Assembly: GCF_021021555.1 (NCBI RefSeq)
Contig: NZ_JAINWA010000001.1
Coordinates: 1-64,000 of the forward strand
DNA from: Teretinema zuelzerae
GTDB taxonomy: Bacteria > Spirochaetota > Spirochaetia > Treponematales > Treponemataceae
DNA length: 64,000 nt
Reading direction: 5' to 3'
Below the pieces are notes generated by a model that saw only the letters and a program-made list of their open reading frames with translations, did not search any database and was not told the origin of the DNA. Made by a program: the position numbers and the translations under genes. Below, one piece after another: positions 25,404-37,200 of this stretch. Position 1 is the stretch's first letter. The number at the start of each line of letters is the position of its first letter.

Positions 25404-25441
25404 TTTCTTGCCTATACCTACCGGTAGGTATAGGCAAGAAA
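25404..25441. promoter_or_regulatory. 38-bp perfect palindrome between divergent genes
   Basis: The two halves meet at CCTACC/GGTAGG, with outer arms TTCTTGCC and GGCAAGAA; all 38 bases are self-complementary with no loop. It lies upstream of both the GH5 gene (start 25360) and the prepilin-peptidase/T2SS operon (start 25581). A two-fold symmetric operator or cruciform is more likely than a terminator in this position. Confidence 0.6.
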
Positions 25442-25580
25442 TACCTGCGAAGCCAGGGGGAGCCGCGTCTTGAGAGCTATCGGGAAGGGGCGCAGCCAGT
25501 CGCTAAAAGGGAGAGCTGTTCCCCCTCCTCCGTTCTTGTATTCCGGGCCGGCAACGCTGATCCCGGGCTATGAAAGGCGC

Positions 25581-26033
25581 ATGGACTACGATTTTCTGGA
25601 TTGGGCGCGGTTTTGGGCGTTCGCGTTTTTGTACGCGAGGGCGGCGGTAGAGGACGCGAGGACGATGAGGATGCATACCCGTCCACTGGAGGCGGCAGCG
25701 GTTCTGTTTTCGGCGGAAGGTTTCGCGCATTCTGCAGGGTGCGCGGGAGCGGGTTTGTGGTTTCTCGCGGCGAGGACGATGGCGGACGCTGCGGCGGGAG
25801 GAAGGAAGACGGCGGGAAACGGGGACCTTGCGGCGTGCATGCTGCTAGGCGCCTGGGGAGGATTCGAGTTCGCGGCGAAGGCGATAACGGCCGGGACGGT
25901 TTTGTGCACGGGGGCCCTCGTCGATGCGGAATTCAGGAAGGGGAAACGGAGGATGCCCTTTGTGCCGGCGCTCGCGGCGGGTGCGTTGTGGACGATCGCG
26001 TCGGGACTTGCGTCGGGTTTTCTGTCCGGTTGA
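25581..26033 (+). CDS. Reduced prepilin peptidase-like (A24) membrane protein
   Basis: The start ATG 25581 (MDYDFLDWARFW) is preferred to 25470 because the upstream codons encode an implausible Pro-rich stretch; GAAAGG precedes it. The 150-residue protein has about four hydrophobic segments. VEDARTMRMHTRPL recalls the first catalytic Asp motif of A24 prepilin peptidases (usually DLRxRRIPN), and NGDLAACMLLGAWGG recalls the second (GxGDxK). The N-terminal methylase part of PilD/GspO is missing, as in small archaeal-type enzymes. As the first gene of the type II secretion operon, it would process the GspG pseudopilin and related proteins. Motifs are divergent, so activity is uncertain. Confidence 0.6.
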   Translation: MDYDFLDWARFWAFAFLYARAAVEDARTMRMHTRPLEAAAVLFSAEGFAHSAGCAGAGLWFLAARTMADAAAGGRKTAGNGDLAACMLLGAWGGFEFAAKAITAGTVLCTGALVDAEFRKGKRRMPFVPALAAGALWTIASGLASGFLSG

Positions 26034-26097
26034 GGCTTGCTGTTTTTTTTGAAGCGGATATTGGGCCAGAAAGACGGATCGAGGGCGATGTCGGGGC

Positions 26098-28241
26098 ATG
26101 GAACGCATTAGTAATCGCTCGCTTCGATGTCATTGCTTGTTCGCATCATCGCCCGCTCGCTCGCTCGCGGTCTGTCTCGCTCTTTGTCTCTGCGCTTCGC
26201 CGGCGAGGGCGGAAACAAATTCAGGCGGGAAGCTGAAAACCGCGGCCTTCGATTTTGTGAACCAGGAGTACGGGGATATTCTCTACGCGTTGTCTCTCTG
26301 GAGCGGCTTTACGCTGACGGCCGACGACACGGTGAATGGGCGGGCGACGTTCCGGTATCGGGGCGCCGAGTTCCGGGAGGCGTTTTCGCTTTTTCTGAAA
26401 ACTGAAAATCTCTATGCGCAGGAATCAGGCGGGGCGTGGACGGTGTCGAGAATGTCGCTTTCACGGACCGACGGCGGGTCGGAAGCAAACGGCGGGTCGA
26501 GCTCGGCAAGCGGCGGCGATAAAGATGCCGAATGCGAGTGGGTTCTGGACGCGTCGGGGGTGAGCGCGGAGAAGATGCTCGAACGAATTTCGAGGGAGAG
26601 CGGGCGGACCATCGTGTGGGAGGTGCTGCCGAACCGGCTGCTTTCTATCCACGCGCGGACGCAGTCGGTCGACGAACTAGCGGCCCTGGTGATAAAGCCG
26701 TTTCCGGGATGGGCGGCATTCGACGACGGAAGCGCTCTTCACATTAAACAGGCTTCTCTCGGTGAGGCTAATCCTGCCAGGGAGAGCGCGAGCGGTTTAT
26801 ATATAGAAAAAAAAGGAAGTTTGTATTCGGTCGATATCCGGCAGGCGCGGCTCGGCGAGGCGGTGGACCGGCTTTCGCGCGAGGAAGGAAACGCCTGCGT
26901 GAGTCTATTAAAATCAGACCCGATGATAGCCTCTCTCCGCGTCGAGGACCGATCGTGGGACGAGGTGTTCACCCTCGTCGCGGAGCAGGCGGGCGCCGAG
27001 TGGATCGAGAGGGACGGGATACGCTACATCCTGCCGGCCTCCCAGGACGCGCAGAAAAAAATCCGCGAGGGAGGCTGGGATTGGCGGGTGTATACGCTGA
27101 CGAACGTGAGGCCTTCCGGAGCGAAGAACCTTTTGGCCGCGCGTTTTCCGAATCTGCGCTGCGAGGCGGCAGGAGACGGAGGAGTCATCCTCCTGCAGGG
27201 CGAAAGCTCGGCTTTGGAAGAGGGAGAGCGGTATCTCGAGCTGGTGGACAGGAGCCAGCGAAGTTCGCTCGTCGTCCTGAAATATATTTCCGCGGAAGAA
27301 TTATTCAAGAGCCTGCCTCCTTCGGTTAAGAAGGAGGATCTGACGGATACGGGCACCGGGAAGTCGGTGTTCTTTACCGGGCCGGAGGGCTTGAAGAAGA
27401 CTTTTCTCGCAGAGCTTGCCGAGATCGACCGGCCGAAGACACGGTTGCGTTACGACCTGTTGATCATGCAGTTCGAAAGCTCGTCCGCCGTTTCCTGGGG
27501 CACGAGCGCAGAGATGGCGCGCATGGAAAGGGGCGACGCGAGCGCGGTCGCGGGCAGATTCGGAAACCTGCTGGGATTGAACTTCGACGTGATCACCCTC
27601 TTCGGCTATACATTTTCGGCGCGGCTCGACGCGGCTCTTTCGGAGAACCGGGCGAAGGTGTACGCCGACACGACGCTTCACGGCATATCGGGAGAGCGCG
27701 TCTCTTTCAAAAACACGACGACGTACCGCTACCGCGATTCGAACATCGACCCTGAAACGGGGAAACCGATGTATTCGGGGGTGACGAGGGAAATCGTATC
27801 GGGCATCACGGTGGATATTTCGGGCTGGGTGTCCGGCGACGGGATGGTGACGATGACGGTCGCGGCCGCGGTGTCCAAGCGGGGAGCCGACGTAGCCTCG
27901 GCCTCGTCGAATCCGCCGCCTACATCGGAGCGGAACGTAACCACCAAGGTGAACGCCGCCGACGGAGAACCGGTTATTTTAAGCGGACTGCGCCAGGACG
28001 ACCGGAACGAGGGAACGGCCGGAGTACCGATCGTCTCGAAAATTCCGATTCTTGGAAGCCTGCTTTCGCAGCGGGAAAAAAAGAGAGAAAAAACGGAAAT
28101 GGTGATGTACATCGTTCCGCATGTATGCGCCGAAGACAGCGAGGACGACGGAGAGGAAGGCGCGAGGGAGCTCGCGGCGACGGCCTACGAGAGAATCGTC
28201 GCGCCGCGTCTTGTAGAGGCGGCGTACGGGAGGGCGGAAAG

Positions 28242-28245
<4 letters not shown>
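26098..28245 (+). CDS. gspD: Type II secretion secretin GspD-like
   Basis: The 715-residue protein has a signal peptide (LCLCASPARA-ETN). An N0/STN-like domain follows (FVNQEYGDILYALSLWSG, FTLTADDTVNG), then one or two further ring domains (VDRLSREEGNACVSLL, VYTLTNVRPSGAKNLL). The C-terminal secretin domain runs from about 440 to 690, with VSWGTSAEMA, GEPVILSGL, VPIVSKIPILGSLL and VMYIVPHV. It would form the outer-membrane channel of a type II secretion system. A Ser/Gly-rich linker (GGSEANGGSSSASGGDK) lies at about residues 125-140. gspE starts in its last codons (ATGA at 28242-28245), showing tight coupling. Confidence 0.88.
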
Positions 28246-30034
<1,789 letters not shown>

Positions 30035-30038
<4 letters not shown>

Positions 30039-30886
30039 CGGGTAAAAAAAGGGAGGCGTTCATCGAGTCGCTCGGGACGCTCGTGGAAAGCGAATGCACG
30101 GCGCGCGAGGCGCTCACGGTTCTCGCGAAAGAAGACGAAGCCGCCGGAGCTCTCCTTGAACGAATCGAACGGGGCGAGCTCTTTTCTGCGGCCTTTTGCG
30201 AAGAAGGATTCGCGAAGGGCTCCCAATGGAAAGGATTTCTCGCCCTCTTCGAAACGACCGGACGGCTCGATCAGGGGCTCGCCCTTATGAGCGAATCGCT
30301 CGAGCGTTCCGACCGTTTCGCTTCGCGGCTTGCCGGCTCCCTCGCCTACCCGCTTCTCGTCCTCCTTCTGTGTTCGGCCGTTTCCCTGCTCGCCCTCGCC
30401 GTATTCCTTCCGGCCCTGCAAAACTCGAACCTCCCGCTCGATGCTCTCAGCCTCGAGCGGATGCGAACGGGAGCATTGACGGCTCTCGTCTTTCCGCTCG
30501 TCAGCGTTCCCGCCTGCGCGGCTTTTTTCGTCCTGCCGCTGGCGCGAAGGGAAAAAGAAGCCGCGTTCTGGGCAGTCCTTGAACGCCTCGCAAGCTCGAA
30601 GCTTCCGCTCGACCAGTGTTTGCGCGCTTCAGGCGCGAGCGGCGGAATCGAAACGAGGGAACCCTACCTGTACTACTCGCTTTCGTCGGCGGAGACAACC
30701 GGAGACTACGAGCGCGCCTTCGCGAAAAACTCGCGCTACTGCGCCCGGCGGCTCGACGACGCCCATGAACTGTCGGGAAAACTGATGGAGCCGGCTCTCC
30801 TCGGAATCGGCGGAATCGACGTGCTTCTGCTTGCCTGGAATTTCTTTCTGCCGATTCTCTCCGCCGCGGGAAGCATCGGCGCGTGA
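30035..30886 (+). CDS. gspF: GspF-like inner-membrane platform protein, short
   Basis: The 283-residue protein (family norm about 400) has a soluble N-terminal part resembling the first T2SSF domain (FIESLGTLVESECTAREALTVLA, FLALFETTGRLDQGLALMSESLERS). Transmembrane segments follow (AYPLLVLLLCSAVSLLALAVFLP; ALTALVFPLVSVPACAAFFVL), then a shortened second repeat (FWAVLERLASSKLPLDQCLRASG) and a final hydrophobic segment. It is the inner-membrane platform that couples GspE to pseudopilin extraction. It overlaps gspE by 4 nt. The shortening of both halves suggests a minimal system. Confidence 0.8.
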
Positions 30887-30929
30887 CCGTAAACCGAAGC
30901 GAAAACAATACGCACGCCGGGAGGCAACA

Positions 30930-31385
30930 ATGAAAACAACAGTAAACCGCATATCCGAAAGCGCCGGAGAGGACGACGGATTCACCTTCGTGGAAACCCT
31001 CATTGTCCTCGCGATCATGGCGGTGTTGAGCGCGGGGATCGGAATTCCCGCGCTCAGCCACATCGAACGCGCGAGAGAAATTTCTGCGAGGACGCAGATC
31101 GATGCATTCAGGACGGCTCTTCATACCTACAACCTCGACTGCGCGCAATTCCCCACGACAGACCAGGGACTCGCGGCGCTCTGGAAATTACCGGAACTCC
31201 ACCCCGTTCCCGCGAACTGGAGGGGCCCCTACCTCGACCGACCGCCGCGGCTCGACCCCTGGGGATCGCCCTGGCAATACCGGAGTCCGGGAGCGGAGAA
31301 CCTTCCCTGGACGCTCTCGTCCTACGGAGCGGATAAAAAAGAAGGAGGCGAAAAAGATGGCGCGGATATTTCCAGCTTCGACTGA
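30930..31385 (+). CDS. gspG: Major pseudopilin GspG
   Basis: The start ATG 30930 (MKTTVNRISESAG) has GGGAGG upstream; the longer frame from 30831 is within gspF. The prepilin cleavage site is EDDG-FTFVETLIVLAIMAVLSAG, with Glu at +5 and a hydrophobic helix. The C-terminal domain is classic GspG: HTYNLDCAQFPTTDQGLAALW, NWRGPYLDRPPRLDPWGSPWQYRSPG and LSSYGADKKEGG-x-DI. The length of 151 residues is normal. It forms the pseudopilus shaft after processing by a prepilin peptidase, presumably the 25581 product. The next small gene starts inside its last codons. Confidence 0.93.
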   Translation: MKTTVNRISESAGEDDGFTFVETLIVLAIMAVLSAGIGIPALSHIERAREISARTQIDAFRTALHTYNLDCAQFPTTDQGLAALWKLPELHPVPANWRGPYLDRPPRLDPWGSPWQYRSPGAENLPWTLSSYGADKKEGGEKDGADISSFD

Positions 31386-31536
31386 AGAAGGATCAGTCAC
31401 TGCATTCATGATCGCCGCGGTGATCCTTACCATCGCCCTGCTCGGCCTCTGGGAAGCCGGCGTTGCGCGAAGCGAACGCCAGACGGCGATCCTGGAAAAG
31501 GCCCTCGTCGCAGAACAAGCGGAAGACGGCAGATGA
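31357..31536 (+). CDS. Small pseudopilin-like or single-TM protein
   Basis: A 59-residue product starting MARIFPAST and overlapping the gspG end by 29 nt. EEGSVTAFMIAAVILTIALLGLWEAG looks like a pseudopilin or GspK-type start: acidic, Gly, then a long hydrophobic helix. The usual Glu at +5 is absent and only 20 residues follow the helix. In position it replaces the gspH-I-J-K block of full systems. It probably sits in the inner membrane as a minor component; the assignment is by position and shape. Confidence 0.5.
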   Translation: MARIFPASTEEGSVTAFMIAAVILTIALLGLWEAGVARSERQTAILEKALVAEQAEDGR

Positions 31537-31850
31537 ATTACATCGACGTGCTCTGCGCGCTTTGCATCGCGGCAATCGCTCTTCCGCCCCTTGCTTCCAG
31601 AGGCTTCCTCGTCTCGAAACGAGAAGCGGCCGCCGCGATCCGCGCGAAAACGCTCTGCGCTCTCGCGGCCGAGAAACAACTATTCGAGAGCGATTGCGAA
31701 TCGGGAACGCCGGAAGCCGCGCTCAGCCGATGGCCGCAGGCATCCTTCGAAATAGAAGAAGCAGACGGAAAGACCCTCCGCTATTTGCGGATCGAAGCGC
31801 TCGGCCGCCCCTGGTATTTCCCCGGCGAAACGGCGACCGCCGACGACTGA
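31533..31850 (+). CDS. Small pseudopilin-like protein
   Basis: A 105-residue product starting MNYIDVLCALCIAAIALPPLA with one N-terminal hydrophobic helix and a periplasmic-type domain (SFEIEEADGKTLRYLRIEALGRPWYFPG) that resembles the small beta domain of GspI/GspJ minor pseudopilins. No cleavage Gly with +5 Glu is seen before the helix. It overlaps the upstream gene by ATGA. A minor-pseudopilin or assembly role is suggested by position. Confidence 0.5.
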   Translation: MNYIDVLCALCIAAIALPPLASRGFLVSKREAAAAIRAKTLCALAAEKQLFESDCESGTPEAALSRWPQASFEIEEADGKTLRYLRIEALGRPWYFPGETATADD

Positions 31851-31868
31851 CGACGAAAAGGAGGACCC

Positions 31869-33224
31869 ATGCGCGCGACCGCACTCATGCCGGAAGGCTC
31901 GTACAGCTCATATCTGATGGACTATCAAAAACCGAAGCCGTCGACGCGGCAGCAGAACGAGTTTCTTCGCGCCGTCCACCCGTTTTACCCGGACGGCACA
32001 CGCGTCGACCGGAGAACCCTTGACGACGGAAACACCCGCTCGCTCCTGCTCACCCTCGTCTCTGCCCGCCGCGAATATCCGCGCGGAGTCCGCTTTGTGA
32101 CCGCGGAGATGATACGGAATGCAAAACGCATATCCCCGCTTCTCCGCGGCCTGAGTCTTCCCCGGGAAAAAAAGAAAGGAGAATACCACGCGGGAAAAGC
32201 AGCGCTCCTCCTTTCGTCGCTTGTACTTCTCTGCCTTTCCGCGGGCGTACTCGCCTCCTTCCGAAACCCGGGAAGCGCCGCGGAACCCATAGCGGAACCC
32301 ATAGCGGAACCGATTGCGGAAGTCGTCGCATCGGATGAATCAGCGTCGGCGCGTAAGCCGCCGCTCGCCGACGCAACGCCGGCTGATCGGGCCGCGCAGA
32401 GCGAAACCTTTTCCGCGCTTTTTAACTCGGCAATTCGCGCGGCGGCCTTGCATAAGGGAACGGTTCGGGAACTGTCGTTTTCAAGAGGCGAACGGCCGCT
32501 CATGAAAGCGCGCTATGAAATTATAAACGCGGCGGACGCGCTGGCCGGATTCGCGGAGGACGAGAACGGGGTAACCATGGCGAGCGGAGAGATACGCTGG
32601 AACGGAGGCATCGCAGAAGCTCATGTCGAACTTTCAGTCAGAGGCGCCGCGCTTGAACTACAGGGGCAGGATGCGATCCGGCCGGACGCGATCGCGGCGG
32701 ACGCTATCCCGGCAGCAGAGCGCGCGCGGAGGAATCTATCCGAAATGGAACGCCTTGCGCGCGCGACGGGACGGCATCCGCTTTCCGTTCGAACAGCGAA
32801 CGAAAACACCCAGTTTCTCCTGGGCATGGAAATCGAAGAAAACGCGCTCCCGCTTTTTTTCGCCGACCTCGCGAACGCATACCGTGATGCAGGAATGAGA
32901 GTGGAATCGTTCGCTATCCGAAAGAAACCGACAGACGACTCCTTATTTTGCATCGACGCGGAATTGCGCGCGGAAACGGAAACCGCTTTACACCCGACAC
33001 CACTTCCTCCCGAGGACATGATTCGCAAAGCCTTCGCCAGTAAAAAAAAGAATGCGAACAAACCGGCGGGACTCGCGGTGCGAACGAAGGCCGCGGATGA
33101 GGTCGAGGGGACGATCATCGGAAACATCGAGGAGGAGGACGGCTCGCGCTGGATATTCACGCGGCTCGGCGACGGCACGGTGCGGGAGCGGCTCGCATCT
33201 AGCGAAAAGGAGATTCTGAAATGA
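31869..33224 (+). CDS. Single-TM assembly-like protein of the secretion operon
   Basis: The start ATG 31869 has AGGAGG. The 451-residue protein has a 100-residue cytoplasmic part (with PFYPDGTRVDRRTLDDGNTRS), one transmembrane helix at about 112-132 (AALLLSSLVLLCLSAGVLAS), a short tandem repeat (three copies of AEPI) and a large periplasmic alpha/beta region (about 180-450). The layout matches GspL or PilN/GspM-like proteins that link ATPase to secretin, but sequence similarity is not recognised. It is coupled to the next gene by an ATGA overlap (33221-33224). It is likely a lineage-specific replacement for GspL/M. Confidence 0.5.
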   Translation: MRATALMPEGSYSSYLMDYQKPKPSTRQQNEFLRAVHPFYPDGTRVDRRTLDDGNTRSLLLTLVSARREYPRGVRFVTAEMIRNAKRISPLLRGLSLPREKKKGEYHAGKAALLLSSLVLLCLSAGVLASFRNPGSAAEPIAEPIAEPIAEVVASDESASARKPPLADATPADRAAQSETFSALFNSAIRAAALHKGTVRELSFSRGERPLMKARYEIINAADALAGFAEDENGVTMASGEIRWNGGIAEAHVELSVRGAALELQGQDAIRPDAIAADAIPAAERARRNLSEMERLARATGRHPLSVRTANENTQFLLGMEIEENALPLFFADLANAYRDAGMRVESFAIRKKPTDDSLFCIDAELRAETETALHPTPLPPEDMIRKAFASKKKNANKPAGLAVRTKAADEVEGTIIGNIEEEDGSRWIFTRLGDGTVRERLASSEKEILK

Positions 33225-33763
33225 ACAATATCAAGGCGTTCGCGCGCGAGGTCTCGCGGGCGATTTTGCTCTGTGCATTGCTATGTTCCTGCGCGACGGC
33301 GAAGCCCTTCGGAAGAACGGGAACCCTGCAAGGGATGATTTACGACACGGCGAACCGGCCGGTTCCCGGCTATGCGATCGGGACGGGCGCGTTCAACAAA
33401 ACTGAAACAGACATCAACGGACGGTTCGCGCTCGAGCGGGTTCCCTACGGCGAGACGGTGCTTCGGGGCGAAGGGAAACGCCATGCGTCGGTTTCGCAAA
33501 CGGTCGAGTTCTCCGATCCGCGCATTGTCGCGTACATCCGCGTTCCGTCGAGAATCGCGGTGTATCGGCAGATCGACGGCGCGCTTTCTGAAGGAGGCGC
33601 GGAGGAAGCGCGGGCGCTGCTCGAATCGCTACCGGAGGAAGAGCGGGTGACCCGGGCGTGGAATGTGTACGCAGCGATAGGCGATTGGCTTGCCTCCGGC
33701 TCGGAACGCGAAGACGAAGCGCTTGAACGGGTCGAGCGTTGGGCGAAGGAGGTTCGCGAATGA
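33221..33763 (+). CDS. Lipoprotein with carboxypeptidase-regulatory-like domain
   Basis: A 180-residue protein with a lipoprotein signal (AILLCALLCSC, Cys at about 24). A CarboxypepD_reg-like beta-sandwich follows (GTLQGMIYDTANRPVPGYAIGTGAFNKTETDINGRFALERVPYG), then a helical C-terminal part (GGAEEARALLESLPEEERV). Such lipoproteins can act as secretin pilotins or as surface scaffolds. Position between the assembly-like protein and the cargo genes fits a pilotin-type accessory role; that is inference. Both ends overlap neighbours by ATGA. Confidence 0.65.
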   Translation: MNNIKAFAREVSRAILLCALLCSCATAKPFGRTGTLQGMIYDTANRPVPGYAIGTGAFNKTETDINGRFALERVPYGETVLRGEGKRHASVSQTVEFSDPRIVAYIRVPSRIAVYRQIDGALSEGGAEEARALLESLPEEERVTRAWNVYAAIGDWLASGSEREDEALERVERWAKEVRE

Positions 33764-34242
33764 ATGTACGGACAACGGCCGGTCTCGCGGTATTGATCGC
33801 CGCGCTGACGGCATTCGGTTGCGCGGCGGACGGCGGCGAGTTCTTCGAGCTGTTCGCAAACGGCGGAGCAAAACCCTGCGTGGTTTCGGCACCGAAAATG
33901 TCGATCGGCGAGTCGGCGGGAAACTTCGCTATCGCGGGAATCGTATTCGACGCGATCAATTGCTCGAATAAGGAAATATCGGAAATCGAAGCGGTCATGT
34001 TCTGCACGAATTCGAGCGGAGAGCCGGTAGAGATCGCCGGCGGAAACCCGGTGCTGGCGCGGGCGGAAATATCTCTGGCGCCGGGAGAGCGGAAAACGCT
34101 CGCTCTCAGCCTCGACGCAAAACTCAACTCGATTCCCGAAGAAAACTGGACCATCGATCCGTGCGAAATCGTACGGGTCTCTTTCAGCGACGGCTCGAGC
34201 TGGCGGGACCGGTCGTTTTTCGCGATCGGCGTGGAGGACTGA
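33760..34242 (+). CDS. Small lipoprotein of the secretion operon
   Basis: The start ATG 33760 overlaps the previous stop. The 160-residue protein has a signal and lipobox (LIAALTAFGC, Cys at about 21). The mature domain is beta-rich (FAIAGIVFDAINCSNKEISEIEAVMFC, ISLAPGERKTLALSLDAKL) and resembles FxLYD/immunoglobulin-like small domains that handle strand pairing in lipoproteins. No firm family call. It lies directly before the C11-protease gene (one-base gap). Confidence 0.6.
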   Translation: MNVRTTAGLAVLIAALTAFGCAADGGEFFELFANGGAKPCVVSAPKMSIGESAGNFAIAGIVFDAINCSNKEISEIEAVMFCTNSSGEPVEIAGGNPVLARAEISLAPGERKTLALSLDAKLNSIPEENWTIDPCEIVRVSFSDGSSWRDRSFFAIGVED

Positions 34243-34243
34243 T

Positions 34244-37200
34244 ATGAAACGAGGTACGCTATCGGGTTTTCGCGCGCTCGCGATCAAAACTGCTCTCCTT
34301 GTCGTTCTGAGTTCCTGTTCGAAGGATCTTCCCTTCGAGCGGCTGGCGGAATTCGCAGTTCCAGAACAGCCGGCGCCGAAAGGCTTCGCCGTTCAAACTG
34401 ACGACGCTCCGGGAGGGAGGATTGAACGGTCTCCGATGAAAACCGCCTACGAGGCAGGAGAGCTTGTTCGAGTCTCCGCCCTTCCCTCGGCCGGCTGGGA
34501 GTTTTCAGGCTGGGGCGGCACGATCTCGGGAACGGAAAAGACGACGGAGAATCCGCTCGTCCTGAACGTCGAAAAAGACGAGTGGATCATTCCACGCTTC
34601 GCGCGCGTTCCCGAACCGGCAGTACCGCCGCCGCCCGACCCGGAACCCGTCTGGTCGATCCGCTGCGACTCGGCTCGCGGAGGAATCGCGGAAACCTCGC
34701 CGATTAAAACCGGATACGCCACCGGAGAACTCGTAAAAATGACGGCCGTTGCTGACGAAGGATGGACCTTCGCCGGATGGTTCGGCACGGCGGAAACGGA
34801 TTCGCTCGATCCGGTGCTGGTGATCCAGGCGGCGCGGGACGAATGGATAATTCCCCGATTTACGGAAATCCCCGCGCCCGACGCTCCGCCGGAGGAACCG
34901 CGATGGACGCTACGGGTCGACGGAGCCGAGGGCGGAGTCGCGAGCTTTGAGCCGGGAAGCTCGAGCTACGCTTCAGGCGATTATGTAAAGCTTTCGGCTG
35001 AATGCTCTGAAGGATGGCGTTTCCTCGGTTGGACGGGAACGGCTGAAAGCGCGTCGAACCCGCTCATTATTACTATTGAACGGAGCGAATGGATCGTGCC
35101 CCTGTTCGAGAAAATTCCCGAACCTCCGATTGAAGAGATCCCGGAACCGGTCCGCTGGAAGATCCGCGTCGATGATCGGCCAGGCGGAAGCGTTACAGCG
35201 GAACCGGAGAAAACAGAATACGAAGACGGCGAACAGGTGCGGTTGATCGCGCAATGCGAAAGCGGCTGGAAATTCGCCGGCTGGAGCGGAACGCTGGAAA
35301 AATCGGGATCGATGGATGTCGGCGACGAAATACTCCTCATCGAAGCGCGGGCGAACGAGTGGATTATTCCGCTTTTCAGAGAAGAAGCTGAAGTTCTCCC
35401 CGAGCCGCCGCCTGAACGTTTTACCGTAAAAATAGACTCTGCCGAGGGAGGATCGGTCGAACGGTCTCCCGCTTCCATGGATTATGCGCCTGGAGAATTC
35501 GTCAGGCTCGCCGCGACGGCGCAAGCCGGTTGGGAGTTCGCCGGATGGTCGGGAACCATCGGCGACAGTGCGGCAACCGGAATCCGCAACAATCCATACA
35601 TCCTCGAAGTGCGGCGAAACGAGTGGATCATCCCGGTCTTCAGCAGAATCCCGGAGCCTGAACCGAAACCCGAGCCCGAACCCGAGCCTCCGCCGAGATT
35701 GTATACCCTCAAAACCGAATCTTCGGCCGGAGGATCAGTACGCGCGGTTCCTTCGAAGACGGGCTATGCGGAAGGCGAGTATGCAAGAATTACGGCGGTT
35801 CCCTCGCCCGGCTGGCGATTCAGCGGTTGGAGCGGAACATACGCGGGCACTGAAGACGACATTTTTATCCGCATGACGGACGACCAGTGGATTGTCGCCA
35901 AGTTCGCTTTAATTCCGGTCGCGGCGGAATACACGCTAAACTCGACCGTTTCGGGAAGCGGCCGGATCATCCGCTCTCCGGAGAAGGCCGTGTATGCGGC
36001 CGGCGAGACGGTCGAACTGGCAGCCGAGCCTTCCCCCGGATACCGCTTCGTCGAATGGACGGGAGATCTTTCCGGGGACGCGGAAAACGAGACCATCAAG
36101 ATGAACGCGAATGCCTCGGTATCCGCGCGATTCGAAAAAAGAGAATGGACCTTCATCGTATATATGGCGGCAGACAACGATCTGGAAGCGGCGGCTATTC
36201 TCGATATCAATGAAATGGAAGCGGCGGAAACCGGCTCGATGAAGGGAGACATCCTGGTGTTGATCGACAGGAGCCCCGCCTACGATTCAACGAACGGAAA
36301 CTGGAGCGACACGAGGCTCTACAAAATCAAGCGGGACCCGGCCGGATCCGACACGGTAATCCGGTCGCAGAGAATCGAGTGCCCCGCGCTCGGCATAACG
36401 GAGAACCAGCAGACGGAGCTCGATCTCGCGCTCCCGAGCACGCTTTCGCTGTTGCTCGACCACGCGAAGACGGCGTATCCGGCGGCGAATTACGGGCTCA
36501 TTTTCTGGGGCCACGGTACCGGCTGGAGGTCGGATGAAACTGCGGGCGGAAGTCCCGCAGAAAGCATGAAGGCCCTGGCCATAGACGATACGTCGGGAAC
36601 TTCCATGACCCTCGCGCAGGCGGGAAACGCCGTTCGAAACAGGGGGATCGCCGCGATCGGCATGGATACCTGCTTCGGAGGAATATTAGAAGTGGCGAGG
36701 GAATTTTCGGATTGCGCCGCATGGCTCGTCGGATCGCCGGGAGCGATTCCTTCCGCCGGCTGGAATTACGCGGCGCTGTTCACCCTCTTCGGAACAAGCT
36801 CACTGACCGCTGAACAATTCGCCTCCGCGGCCGTGGATCAGTTTCGCGTCCAATACGCGCTGACTCCGAATACCGGCATATCGGCGATACGTCTTTCGGC
36901 CGTCCCTGCGCTCTCGTCCGTCTTCAACGCCTTCATGGAAAATGCGGCCGCGGGGATTCAAAACAGATCGTCTCAGACTCTTCTTAAATCGATTGCCATG
37001 GATGATTCGCGGCTATATCGATTCGCTTCATACCCGACCGATTCCTATATCGATATCAGGTCGTTCGCAGATTTGATTCTCTCGGCGCGCGACGGACTTT
37101 TTTCTTCGGCGACAATAAAAAACCGCGCCCTTACGCAGGCCGCAAGCCTTAAAACCGCGCTGAACGCGGCTGTTCCCCTCGGCTGGGAACAGGGAGGTCA

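Noticed and set aside
25404-25441. Reading the 38-bp palindrome as a terminator
   Set aside because: It lies between divergent genes, upstream of both, with no T-run.
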